Below, in pieces: positions 11,286 through 23,406 of a stretch of 64,000 nt of DNA (positions within the stretch are counted from its first letter, which is position 1; each line of letters opens with the position of its first letter). The stretch is from Tenodera sinensis. Its lineage: Eukaryota > Arthropoda > Insecta > Mantodea > Mantidae. The stretch lies in assembly GCA_030765045.1 (NCBI GenBank), contig CM060962.1, forward strand, positions 261,063,647 to 261,127,646, written 5' to 3'. Under the pieces are notes generated by a model, which was not told the origin of the DNA, made no database searches, and was given only the letters and a program-made list of their open reading frames with translations. The position numbers were made by a program, and so were the translations under genes.

Positions 11286-11972
11286 CCATTTGGAGGTTTT
11301 TAGCCATCCTGTTACTTTGCAGCTCATGTAAAAATCCTTGCAGAGTTTTTCAGCAACATTGAGGATGGAGATTTGGGAATATCTGTCTTTAAAGAAGTCA
11401 GCGGTGCAATGATTCACACTATTAAGCTTCAAGCTGTTTGTATGTCTGCTGTATGTCCGTAAGTAATGGAGCTGACCACTTTCTTAGGATTTTCTTATCC
11501 CACCATACATGTACTCCAAGAGAAATTTTAATGATATTGAGGTAACATTCAAACTTTTCAGTAAGGAACTTTTAATCAAACCATGCTACAAGATCAGCTC
11601 CCAGCTTAAGTTAAAGCGGCTGTACAAGTATTTCCCTTGCATCCCAGCTGACAGACAAGTTGAACTTGATAACAGACCCATATCACAGAAGCATAGAATG
11701 AACAGGATCATTGTTTGATCCTTGAAATGTACCAAAGAATGTCACCAACTAAGCTTGGTCACAGGACGCCGTGACAGCAAATAACGTTCTCCGATATACA
11801 TCAATAATCTGAATTCAAAAGACGCTCACCGTACATAACGGATAAGTAGAACATGTCTACTAAATATGCTTTCTCGTGTGTTAACAATTAAACGAGTATA
11901 ACAAGCGGGTTAGTAAGACATTATTAAAAATCCTTCGCTAACCTCAAACACGCCATTTCACACAGCAAACTA

Positions 11973-13027
11973 GTGTTAAATAGTACACCATCTGAAGCAA
12001 TGGCAGCTGCTGAGTACAGCAGTCTACCGTCTCACAACGTCGACACAACCTCCATGAACAACAGCACTACAAGAAACTTCAGCTATGCTACAGTTGCTCA
12101 AACTTCTCCCAAGAAAGAAGAAGCTATCATCATCGACTCCATGACGGACTTACCGTCAGAGACTACGCTCTCGCTGTAAGTAGATTAACCGATCCAAGTA
12201 ACATAAAATTTATCTCACGGATCTCTAACTCCAGAATATGCATATACCTAACGTCATCTAAAGTAGCAGAATCACTGGTTACCAAACATCCTAAAATAAA
12301 TATAAACAATGTTACTCTTCGGGTCCGTCTTCTAATTACTCCAAACAAAAGAATCATTCTTTTCAAATGTATGTCCAGTTATATCAAACTCACTCATAGA
12401 AACTCAGCTAAATGCACATGCAATTAAACTAATGTCATACATTACCTACATAAGAGCTGGCATCTCTGAGCCAGGACTGTCCCATATCCTTAGTTTCAGA
12501 CGTCAGTTTTATATTCCACCCAATGATGTGGAGAAATTAGCTCCAAGCATACAGATCCTGTATGAAGGCACTAAATATTGGATATACCTAACAGCGGATA
12601 CCCCTATCTGCTTCATCTGCAAGCAGGAAGGCCACTTTGCAAAACATTGCTGTTAAGCTGACGGTATACAAGAAACTACTCCTCAGGTCTTAAACAAAGA
12701 CATGTTTCCTGAATTGTCTATCGTTACCAAAAACCTCCAGGACCGTCCCCCTTCCCCTCCTAAAGAAAAAGATACTGAACAGCAGCAATCACCTAACCTC
12801 ACTTCTACACCTGAGCCCATCCTGCCATTTCAAGACGAGTGCAACAATTCCCCAGAACCTATGCTAATGGAAACACAAACAAGACCTAAACGACCAATAT
12901 CAAACAGCACAACTGATACAGAGGATAATGCTTATGGGAAAGAAGCGCGGCACCTCCTCGCTTCACACCAGGCTAAGAAGATTAAGAAAGCAAACCTTAT
13001 TTCGTCAAGAATCTCTCAGGCCAATTA
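11973..13027 (+). pseudogene. LINE ORF1 (gag-like) with zinc knuckle
   Basis: The reading starts MLNSTPSEAMAAAEYSS at 11973 and is interrupted near 12179 and 12420. It continues through TYIRAGISEPGLSHI to CFICKQEGHFAKHC at about 12609-12650. That is a CX2CX4HX4C knuckle, the nucleic-acid binding signature of retrotransposon gag proteins. The remainder is Pro/Ser/Glu-rich (PPSPPKEKDTEQQQ) and ends with a basic tail and the stop at 13026-13028. At least two frameshifts and one stop after the knuckle break it. Confidence 0.8.
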
Positions 13028-13349
13028 AAAATATTATTGACACAGACACCTACAATTATGCACTAAACTTCAGTCAGTTCCAAAGCTTTATGGAAAAGTG
13101 TTGGAGTAACAAACAGTATTCCCATAGCTTTCGAATACACTTCAGATCTAGAATCTTTAGTGAACACAATGCAAAAAGTCTATCCTTACTATACAGAGCG
13201 TAGTATAAAGACCAGAAGTAGTAAAATTCAAAAAAAGCTGCTGGAATACATTAATCAAGTCAACAATGCCTTCGAGCGAACAAAACCGATGTGTCCCGAA
13301 AACTAATCGCCATAGATATTGCACCTTATCCCATAAACAAAATTAATAT

Positions 13350-16300
13350 ATGAATAACATACTGCAATGGAATATTAATGGTTTCCATGGTAATTTCGAG
13401 TTTCTTAAACTTTTAATCAATAAACATAACCCTGCAATTATGTGCATTCAAGAAACTAACTTCAAAGGAAACTATGTTGCATCATTACGAGGTTATACTC
13501 AATATCACAAAAACAGCAAGGATTGCCTCCATACCAGTGGCAGCGTAGTAACCTACGTTTAAGACAGCGTTAAACAACAGGCAATACCACTTACAACTGA
13601 ACTTGAAGCAATTGCCACTAGAGTAAACCTTCCTACACCAATTTCCATTTGAAACATATATCTACCAAATAAAAGTCCACTTGATTTACAGGCACTGCAG
13701 GAATTAACACAACAACTTCCTAAACTATTTATTATACTGGGCGATTTTAATAGCCATAGTACCATATGGGGTTGTAAGCATACCAATGCAAGAGGTAAAA
13801 TAGTGGAACAGCTCTTGCACAACGAAAATCTCAATATGCTTAACGATACCTCACAAACACACTTCAGTACAGCCAACGGTACTTCCAGTGCAATCGACTT
13901 AACATTAATCACTCCTGATATCCAAGATAAATTTGAATGGACAGTCGCCAAGCAATTACACAGCAGTAACCATTTCCCAATTTTATTAACTGATGCAAAT
14001 AACATTCCTTTAAGTTTTAACTCTCAGCCACGATGGAATTTAAAATGTGCAAACTGGAACAAATTCTGACAATTTATCCTATCTAACATCCCCCATGAAT
14101 TTCAGTCAGTCAGATACTAACAAACTAGAGGTGCTATTTTTATATATTATGAAGTTGGTGATGTTGATGAACTTTTGACTCTTATGTTATCTCGGGTCGT
14201 GGTACTGGATGGAATGAACACACACTCGGATTTAACTTTGGAGAAATATTTTATTCGCACCCTCTTGTTCACAGTATTTAAATCGTATTACAGTAGTAAG
14301 TCTTTTATTTCAGTGGATCGACTTCCCTAGCATCGCCGAAATTTAATGTCTGAAAATTTAGCGATATTTCGCTAAAAGTGTTTTCTATCACTTTACACTT
14401 TGTCTATTTTACGTCTTTTTATTTACTCGCGCACTTCGTATTGACTAACTTATTAAAGTTAGTTAATGTCTTACTTATTTTACACAAATTAACTGTCTTT
14501 AAACACTTAGTAAATTTACTTACACTATTTTATGACGGGCACACATAAAAACACGTCCATCTACCCAAACACATAGACGCTAAACCTAATTCTTTTAGTT
14601 GCGAGTCTATCATTCCGACTGCCACGTGTACATCCATGCATGCGTTCATCAAATAGTTTCCGCATTGTTAGGGAAGCGATCCTTAGCCATTCTCCCTTCG
14701 CTTTCAATATTGAACACATATAATTATTTTATTTATACATATATATTAAAATTAAATATGGAAATATATGACGTCTTTAAACAAACTTAATTGTTTATAA
14801 CAATGAACATTAGTAACACGTTTTCGTCATTTAACCAACTCATACCAACATCAAAAACAAATTACACTCTTAACAAATATTCACATAAACGATTTTCTTT
14901 TGGGGTCTTTTAATATTCTGTCTCACTAGTAAACTCCTTTGCAGAAGTGATTTTTAATTCTGCCGAGGTCACCATTCCGAGGATATACCCTGTTTCTAGG
15001 AAGACTGTAAGTTAGTGGAACGGAGAATGTAAAACAGTGATAGCATTAAAAAATAAAGCCTATTATAAATACAAAAGGCAACCTACCCCCACACACAAAA
15101 TCGAGTTTCAAAAAGCCAGAGCTAAAGCACGTCAAGTAGTAAAGCACAGCAAGAAAGAGTCCTGGCTGAACATTCGTGTCCACTGTAAACAGAAAAACCC
15201 AGTCACGAGTGGTATGGCAAAAAATTCGCAAAATACGGGATCTTACGTTGGAACACATACTATAGTTTTCCACAATTATACAACAAACACTACAGTACTG
15301 ACCCCCAAACCATGGCAAACATACTGGCGCATACTTTTGCAGAGGCTTCAAGAGAAGAAGCTTGCGAAAGTAAGGCGACCCACTGCTACCAACCTGACGA
15401 AAATAACCAAGAAAACTACAATGATAACATTACTTTCACAGAATTCATGGAGGCACTTGAAAAGAGTAAATGTTCCAGCCCAGGGCCGGATAATATTCCT
15501 TATGTAATGTTAAAATCCTTACCGCAAGATGGACTGGTTTACTTTCACAAAATCCTTAATTATATATGGAACTCAAGAACTTTTCCTAAACAGTGGCTCA
15601 TAGCAACTATAGTACCCATCCCCAAACCAAACAAAGATCTTACTTCACCTGAAAGTTTCAGACCTATAGCCCTCACCTGCTCTATGTGTAAAATACTTGA
15701 AAAAATTATAAATAACCGATTGCGTTGGAAACTAGAGAAAATGCAGTTCTTCACCGAACTTCAAAATGGTTTCCGCCAGTTTCGATCCATCACTGACCAT
15801 CTTTTAATCCTTGATTCAGAAATAAAAGCTGCATTTACACAGAACATCTAATGGCAATAAGCCTAGATATAGAAAAAGCGTATGATAAAATTTCACGAGC
15901 TTACATACTCAAAACAATACATAACATCGGTATCCGTGGTAATTTGTATCACTTTATTGACAACTTCCTTCAGGAATGGAAAATTAAAGTTCGCTACAAA
16001 GGAACCAAGTCAAAAGAATCCATTAATAGAGGTGTTCCACAGGGATCAGTAATCAGTGTCACACTATTTCTCATAGCTATCAACAGTATAGTAAGCAGTA
16101 TTACACCACCTGTAAAAGGTATACTATTTGCAGATGACCTAACTATCTTTTGTAAGGGGAAAAACCCCTTTACTACTGCAACACTTCAAGAAACACTAGA
16201 AAATCTGCACACTTGGACTAATGCTGGTCTTAACTTGTCATATCATAAATCCAAATGCATATGCTTCTCCAAATCACCATGTAAAGTCTCAAACCCCACA

Positions 16301-17811
16301 ATCTGCGTGGACAACAAGCTAATCGACTCAGTGAAGGCTATCAAAATTTTAGGTTTAACGTTTGATGTAACTCTAAGCTGGAAACATCACATTGATGATA
16401 TGAGAAATGAATGCCTCAGAAGGTTAAATGTATTAAAAACTCTAAGCTGCAAAAACTGGGGTTTTGATCTCAGTACCCTCATATGAACGTATCAAGCTCT
16501 CATTAGAAGTAAACTCTACTATGGAGCCCAGATCTACAATACAGCTAAATCTTCAGTTTTAAAGAAACTAGATACAATTCAAACAGCAGCTCTAAGAATA
16601 TGCTTGGGAGCTTACAGAACCAGCCCTGTTTCTGCTTTAACAATGGAAAGCGACGAGCCACCATTGAACGTCCGCAGAATAGATATGAGCCCAAAATTCG
16701 CTCTTAAAACTTTAGCAAGACCCGAATCAATGATATACCAGTACGTCCTCCCAGAAACGTCCAACCAACGTTTACAGGCTAATTCACAAAAAGAAATGTC
16801 GTTTGAATCTAAAATAGGCAAATGCATTGAAGAACATAACATAGAAGTTCCTGTCATAATGCCCAGAAAGTTTCATTGTCTACCACCTTGGAGAATACCA
16901 ACTGTTCAACTAAATTTGAATATTACAGCTTACCATAAATCTCATACAGATGCATCTTCCTATAAACAGATGTTTAAAGAAATAACAAATGCCTACCCTA
17001 ACCATACATTTATCTACACTGATGGTTCCAAAACGGACAGCAACAATGGATGTGCCGTAATTACCCCAGATAAGAAACTTCAGCTGAAACTCCCTAAATA
17101 TATTATTCCATATTCTCCTGCAAACTTTCTGCACTTAAGCAAGCTTTAACATACATCATCCAATCTAGTGAGAGTAAATTTCTTATAATTTCTGATTCAT
17201 TAAGCTCTCTCCAAAGTCTCAGAGATCGTTCAACTGACCTCCAACTGCTTCAAGATATCCACAGTCTTTATTCCATTGCTCTAAATAAAAAGAAAATAGT
17301 TACTTTCATTTGGGTCCCTTCACACTGCGGCATTAAGGGCAATGAAGAAGCGGACAAAGCTGCTAAAGAAGCAAGTCGGCTAATAGACACACATGAACAG
17401 CAAGCAGTACCTTATCGTGATATTACAAAGTACTTCTCCAAACTAATAAAAACAAGATGGAAACAGGCCTGGAATCATTCGCCTCCAGAAAAACTACACA
17501 TGGTAAGGAAAGGAGACACTAATTCTTCTCCTGTCTATTCTCTTAGCAGGAAAGAGCAGGTAATTATCTCACGTCTCCGCATTGGTCATACAAGGTTAAC
17601 CCACTCATAGCTCCTCAGCAAAGTCCAGCCACCACATTGTGAAGTCTGCAACGCCCGCCTCACAGTAAAACATCTCACATGCAAGCAATACGCTATACAA
17701 CGACAGCTTCATCACATCAGTGGAGACTTATCCACCATTCTGAACAAGCCACCCAACTGCAGAAGGGTATTATCATTTCTCAAAAGTACAGACTTACATA
17801 CGAAAATATAA
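13350..17811 (+). pseudogene. LINE ORF2: endonuclease, reverse transcriptase, RNase H
   Basis: Starts ILQWNINGFHGNFEFLK, the first strand of the AP-like endonuclease; CIQETNF and later ILGDFNSHSTIWG and SSAIDLTLITPD supply its Glu, Asp-Asn and Asp motifs. After the inserted block the frame resumes near 14945 and leads to the RT: SFRPIALTCSMCKILEK, ELQNGFRQFRSITDHL, then RGVPQGSVISVTLF and GILFADDLTIF, with the FADD catalytic pair intact. RNase H follows: FIYTDGSKTDSNNG, FLIISDSLSSLQSL and VTFIWVPSHCGIKGNEEADK. The tail holds a Cys/His cluster (CEVCNARLTVKHLTC). Stops at 13560, 14068, 15849, 16485 and others inactivate it. Confidence 0.9.
14129..14924. mobile_element. 796-bp insertion in the LINE, solo-LTR-like
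   Basis: Flanked by the 5-bp direct repeat ACTAG at 14124-14128 and 14925-14929. LINE coding sequence stops making sense after DTNKL on the left and resumes with LVNSFAEVIFNSAEV on the right, so the joined target site restores the protein. The insert is noncoding and AT-rich. A 5-bp duplication with no TIR or poly(A) tail fits a solo LTR, but the ends do not show the usual TG...CA, so the class is open. Confidence 0.55.
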
Positions 17812-18024
17812 TATGAAGGATATTTTAATTGTACTGATTTGTTGATTAATATTTTCATGATTTTGGTTAAATAATTGTATACCACTGTATTATATAGAAT
17901 AGTCGCGATATGACTTAATTGTTAAAGCGACTCGAAATAAATTTAAAAAAAAAGAAAACTAAGCTTGGTAACTTAAAGAACTGTTTAACCTTAAGAAGCT
18001 AAGCATTTCTAGAATCACAGTCTC

Positions 18025-18640
18025 TCACACTGGTGTCAAAGAACAGAATGGTAGAGAAGATTGAAAATAAGTGTTGTGGAAATACTTTGTGGACTGAAAT
18101 TTTGAGACCAAAACTGATGCTGCTACAGCAATGAAGAGTGTGTGGTACCCAAGTTCAAAGTACAGTGTTGTGGTGAATGACAGCAGTAGATTGATTGCAG
18201 ATAATGCAAAGGCATTCACATATCCCGTTTACATGAGATAATTTGGTAATTTTATACACTTTAAATATTCTTCACTTTTTGAAATTCTGAGTTCTCACTG
18301 ACCGTTGTTTAAATTGGAAACCGTTCGAGAGGAGAAACTCACAGCAGAAAAACTCATTAAATCACACTAATAGGACCCATCAGTACATAATTATAATTCA
18401 GCCCATACTAGTTAATTTGTGAACATTTGCATGCAGAAATTATCTGTGATAAACATAAAATGGAAGGTGGATAGGTGTACCTTTTCCAGGGATGCATCAC
18501 ACAAGCTGAATTATTTACTAAGGAGCAATTTTATTCATATGATGTTTTCACTTGAATGGCATATATGTATGGGGTAGTATGTAACTAGAAATGGTGGAGA
18601 AAGTTGTGTGCCTGTTGCACATTTCCAACCCCACACCGGG
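18025..18640. other. intron sequence, no feature recognised
   Basis: Sequence between the LINE and the RRM2 exon. No coding motif, tRNA-like block or repeat boundary is visible. Confidence 0.5.
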
Positions 18641-18679
18641 TTCTTAAGAAGAAGACACAAAAGTTAAAATCAGTCTTAC

Positions 18680-18802
18680 CTGATCTGTCATTGTTACGTC
18701 AGCATACTCGCAGAATGCATAACCTTTGCTGAGACCCGTTGCAGAATCTTTCACCAGATTGAATGCTCGAAGTTGACCAAATGACATCAAAAGCTCTTTG
18801 AC
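18680..18802 (-). CDS. U2af50: U2AF large subunit, RRM2 core exon
   Basis: A 41-residue phase-0 exon from VKELLMSFGQLRAFNLVKD to DVTMTDQ. KGYAFCEY is the RNP1 motif of RRM2, with its aromatic residues for stacking on uridines. The acceptor CACAG|GTC is at 18804-18803/18802 and the donor CAG|GTAAG at 18680/18679. It is flanked by the 40-kb intron upstream and the 12.8-kb intron downstream. Small size between very long introns means it depends on exon definition. Confidence 0.98.
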
Positions 18803-19498
18803 CTGTGTGGGAAAAATTAAGCAAATATTAATTCTAGATACTGACAAATCAAAACTCAACATTTGAAGGCAAGCAAAGATTGCAGGCTGTCTGTTAATGT
18901 ACCTAAATGAAATTCTGTCTTCTGGAAAGATTCTGCCCTAAGTAATTTTGAAAACTAGATCAGTATAGCATTATAATTCCCTCATGCTTTGACATTACAA
19001 TATCTGCCATTCTCATGCGCTCTTAAACTCACTCCCGTCCGCTTTTATATTTAGTTTAACCGAGTAGATTTAATGAGAAATAAAGTTGTCTTTGGTGTAC
19101 TCAAAATAGATTTCAGCACGGTAAATGTTTCCATGCAGTACTCAATTCAAACTGTGTACTTCAATGGATTTCAATTGCACATGGAAATGTGGACATGTTG
19201 CACAGACAAATTGTGCATTTGGCTAAGAGCCAGCTTCAGATAAACAATAATTATAAATAATAAATACAACCAAAATGTTGGGATAAGCATTTAAAATCTT
19301 TAAATATGCAGGTAAAACGTAATTCCGATGTACAGCAGAAAGTTGTTTATGTACTATCTTTCACAAAAGTAAATACCCACCTTCAGTGAGACCTGCATGA
19401 AGGGTCACCATGAGAATGAAATCAGTCATATGTATGTTTCCCTTGCTGTTCAGAGGGTATGGCAGCCACTGCCTCACCTCACAACTTTGAAAAACGAT

Positions 19499-19752
19499 TT
19501 GAAAGGTAGAACTGGAACTTAAAAATTCAATGCCACAACTGGGATTTGAACCACAGACCTTCCGCTTACCGGGCGGCTCCTCTACCACTGAGCTATTGTG
19601 ACAAACTGCCAGAATGGCATTAAATTCTCAAACCAGTTCGTATTTCTCCTGGTAAACCACAAAGGCAGTCTCACATCAGAGACACACACGGCTTGTGTGT
19701 TTAAAAACACCAACAGTAAGTTTGTTGGCATAAATAAATAATAATTACCATA
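19499..19752 (-). mobile_element. tRNA-like retroposon, single unit, 11-bp target duplication
   Basis: Flanked by TGAAAAACGAT (19488-19498) and TGAAAATCGAT (19753-19763). The fold-back's uninterrupted right arm shows the empty site. On the minus strand it begins TATGGTAATTATTATTTATT, continues with AAACACACAAGCCGTGTG, and then has TAGCTCAGTGG (perfect A-box) and GGTTCAAATCC (B-box) in a tRNA-like block. It ends TGGCATTGAATTTTTAAG plus a short tail. The tRNA-like block lies in the 3' half, not at the 5' end as in usual SINEs, and there is no poly(A). Confidence 0.8.
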
Positions 19753-20099
19753 TGAAAATCGATATTTCAGCAGTCACTCTAAATTAAAGCGTAAATATTG
19801 TAAATTCAAAGTTACTAAGTCTGCAGAAAATATGTTACTATAGGGTTCTGATTAAATAGTGGACCAGAAGTTAAAAACGCTGTCAGTGTTAAGCTCTTTG
19901 CTTACCAAGGTAAACTTAATAATCCACACTCAATTCCTATGTTCAGTGTTAGCCAAGAGCATAACACTTTAATGCACACCCAGAGTGGCCCCGTGAACGT
20001 GGGTTGAATCCTGCCCACCGCAAAATTTTTTCTCCCCTTCCTTTCTGTTTTAATGGGAACAATCATTTATAGAACTTGAACCTTATATATTATTATATA

Positions 20100-21006
20100 C
20101 TCTGTTCATCAAGAGATTAGAGGAGATACAAACAAAGCACCGGTTTGTATCATTCCGCAGCCACGTGCATTCACAATGACGCAACACAGTTACCTACCAC
20201 TACGCGCAGTTATAATATACATTTTACACTACTAAAAGGATATATTTACTTGATCCAAATAACATGTAGCACATGGAAATTAACTGCTACTTATATCATC
20301 TCTGTCCACAATAACACTTTTTCATTTCCTGCTCACAATCTCGAAACCAATCTCCAGAAGAGCTTGTGGAGGGAAGTTCGTTTTAAATCTGGAAGATCGG
20401 GATCAAAGTTAACTGCCAACAGCACTTTAAGGTGGGAGTTCATCGTTAACAAAGAACTGGTGAACTTTTCGACGGATTGCAGATCTCACAAATTCGTCGC
20501 AAACTACATCCACCATTTATCTGGCATGTGGTCGCTTTTAGTCAGGATCTTCACCAACTGACGATTTTTCTTTGTGCGCATTGTAAATACTTGCAACTGA
20601 CACACCGGTAAACTCAGATGTTAATTTCTTCACGTCTTCGATAGCAAGTTCGGGATATTTCTCGCAGAATTTGTTAAATACGTTCAATATTGTCTTTTCA
20701 CCACTTCGCAACGGTTTGCCGCACTTATGTTTCACAACTCACTTGTTCCGCCATGTTATATTCATACTGATGCGCGTGCAGAATGAATTAGGCTGGTTAC
20801 AGATTCACTTAACTGCGTATTCTTACACTTTAACTATGCTTAGTACACTTAGTTTATGCATTAGCAAACATTAAGTAACATTTCAGACCTTAGTAACAGT
20901 ATTTCTTCAAGGGACTATTTACACGGTGAAAGCGTCAAGAGGGCGCGCTGTGGTCAAAACGCACGTGGCTTTGTTTACGTCTCCTCTAATCTCTTGATGA
21001 ACAGAG
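20100..21006 (-). mobile_element. 907-bp TIR transposon (TA target) with DDE-transposase N-terminus
   Basis: The first 31 bases from 20100 are the exact complement of the last 31 or so; they begin CTCTGTTCATCAAGAGATTA. A looser inverted repeat continues for about 15 more. TATA flanks both ends (20096-20099 and 21007-21010). A minus-strand frame 20538-20735 reads RSGEKTILNVFNKFCEKYP and LTSEFTGVSVASIYNAHKEK. This is a helix-turn-helix start of an IS630/Tc1-like transposase family common in arthropods. The rest is deleted, so it is non-autonomous. Confidence 0.85.
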
Positions 21007-23406
21007 TATACAATACCATCATATTGCTGAAATACAATTTAAATTTTAGAACAAAGCTTTAAAAGATAACACAGGGAATACTCCTACTTCAACTGTCAAT
21101 CATTCTTCTACAAATTAATATCTGATATTTTCTTATAAATAACCCATGTTCAAAGGCATTTTCTATAAATATCAATGGTTGCTAACATATTAAAGAATTT
21201 ACTTCCTCGTGCACTGCCAATGCTTCGTTAGCTTAAAACGGATATAAGAAAGCACTATGTATTGTTCATGTTAAAAAATACATGAAAAATACAATGTTTC
21301 AGCCACAATAAAATAAAATAGTTATTTTAGAAAATTGAATTCCTTGGCATGATTACATTAATTTATACTTTTTATGCAGTAACACGACACAAGTATCATA
21401 CTATGTGAGAATAATGCTCAAAACATTCAAAGGAAAACGAATTTAATGTATCACATACCATACAAAAGAAAATGGGGTATCACTGATCACAAAAATACGA
21501 TAGTTAAAGGAACTTGATGCCAGCGATTAAATAGTTAATGATGTATTAGACAGAATGCAATTCAGTTGTAGATTACCTCACCCTGAAGCAACCTTTGGAC
21601 CTGACAGCACTGTCATTTCGCTTATTTCCAAGGACTACACAATGTTGCCATGTGCCCATTCACTCAATTTCTAGACGTAGACATATGCCTTTATTCTGAT
21701 TCTGCATTCCTGATAAAAAGCTCTGGAGAACTAAAATCGCTGGTTAATTTTCCATTTCAGAAAATAAGTGTGCAGGAGGTGAGGTTTGAACCACCGACAC
21801 TCAGTACTTTCAATCCCTGTGCACAACCACAACGACTTCGCCCATTTCTGAATCGGCTATCTTCCCCTCTATTCCTGTTATATTAAGCTACATTCTCTCA
21901 CTAAGTTGGCAACAAATTTCCTTGGAAGGTGGAAAGTTCGTAGCACTATTAACAAAGGTTTAAATACTTTGCTTTTGTTTCTGGATGTTCGTTTACACTT
22001 ATTTAGAAAAAGAAGAACACTGTCTAGAACAAACATGAGTATCACAGTGTTCAGTGTGGATGGTAAGATCCCTACGAACTTTCCACCTTCCAAGCAAATT
22101 TGTTGCCAACTTAATGAGAGAATGTAGCTTAATAAAACAGGAATAGAGCGGAAGATAGCCGATCCAGAAATGGCCGAAGTCGTTACGTGGTTGTGCGCAG
22201 GGATTGAAAGTACTGACTGTAGGTGGTCCAAACCTCACCTCTTGCACACTTATTTTCTGAAATGGAAAATTAACCAGCGACTTTAGTTCTCCAGAGCTTT
22301 TTATCAGGATAAAGGCACACGTCTAGAAATTGAGTGAATTGTGTAGTCCTTGGAAATAAGTGAAATGAAAACACTGTCAGGTCCAAAGGTTGCTTCAGGC
22401 TGAGGTAATCTACAACTGAATTGCATTCTAATACATCAACTATTTAATGACTGGCATCAAGTTCTTTTAACTATCTATTCCGTGTTGTCTACAGTGATTG
22501 TAATCAATATCTGCTAAAGCTTTCAGTTCTAAAATGTCAATCATATTTCAGCAATATGATAATATTGTATAACATATTTGGCTCAGGTTATATAAAGAAC
22601 GATGTTTCCATTAAAACAGAAAGGAAGGGGAGAAAAATTTTGCCATGGGCGGGATTTGATGCACGTTCACGGGGCCACTCTGGGTGCACATTAAAGAGTT
22701 TGAACACTCTCGGCTAACACTGAACACAGGAATTGAGTATGGATTATTAAGCTTATTTTGATAAGGAAAGAGCTTAACACTGACAGTGTTTTTAACTTCT
22801 GGTCCACTATTTAATCAGAACTCTATAGTAACATTTTCTGCAGACGTAGTAACGTTGAATTTGCAATACTTACGCTTTAATTTAGAGTGATTGCAGAAAT
22901 ATCACTTTTCAAAGTTGTGAGGTGAGGCAATGGCTGCCATCTCCTCTGAAGAGCAAGGAAAGCATACATATATGACTGATTTAATTCCCATACCATCTGT
23001 TTAGGTACGCCTGAGAATTAGGTGACCCTTCACGCAGGTCTCACTGCAGGTGGGTATTTACTTTTGTGAAAGATAGCACTCTTCTTCTGCATGGTCAGCT
23101 AGAAAGGTACAGTAAAATTATTTTAAAACTATAATTTAATCAACATATAGGTGTAACTTTTGGAAATGTTTTATAATTTCAGAGGATTCATCCAGCAAAG
23201 GTTTCTGAAATCGTTGCAGCAGCCCAAGAAAAGAAAGGCAAGTGAATGTGAAAATGGAGAAGAAAGAAAACAGAAACCGGCACTATCATTCACCACAAAT
23301 ACAGTGGTTGCCAGTAAAAATACGGTTAACAAACTTATTGCAGAGCTGGTCTGCAGTACCATACAACCCTTTTCAATATTGGAAGAAGATTCTTTCACGA
23401 AGTTAA

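Larger units (their letters stand above)
11760..17956 (+). mobile_element. full-length non-LTR retrotransposon (LINE) with target duplication
   Basis: The element is bounded by the 13-bp direct repeat AACTAAGCTTGGT at 11747-11759 and 17957-17969. It starts CACAGGACGCC and ends in an A-rich tail after AATAAATTT. ORF1 is a gag-like protein with a zinc knuckle. ORF2 has AP endonuclease, reverse transcriptase and RNase H domains. RNase H after RT suggests the I/Jockey/R1 side of LINEs, but I cannot assign the clade. Without the 796-bp insertion at 14129-14924 its length is 5.4 kb. Stops and frameshifts make it inactive, but the clear target duplication shows that the insertion is not ancient. Confidence 0.9.
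19335..23093. mobile_element. giant fold-back element (about 1-kb arms) hosting two later insertions
   Basis: The right arm (about 22073-23093) is the reverse complement of the left arm (about 19335-21942). Examples: ATGGTAAGATCC..CTACGAACTTTCCACC against GGTGGAAAGTTCGTAG near the centre, and GTGAAAGATAG at 23077 against CTATCTTTCAC at 19357. The spacer is about 130 bp. The left arm is longer because it carries a tRNA-like retroposon (19499-19752), a TIR element (20100-21006) and an unmatched stretch around 21080-21490. Neither arm encodes a recognisable protein. Each arm has a GTGGTTCAAACCTCACC-like block. Confidence 0.8.

Noticed and set aside
19560..19620. A tRNA gene on the minus strand
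   Set aside because: Perfect A- and B-boxes, but it belongs to the 254-bp retroposon, which is repeated at 51.7-52.6 kb.
20145..20561. 138-aa plus-strand frame
   Set aside because: It is antisense to the transposase helix-turn-helix frame and lies within the TIR element; composition looks noncoding.
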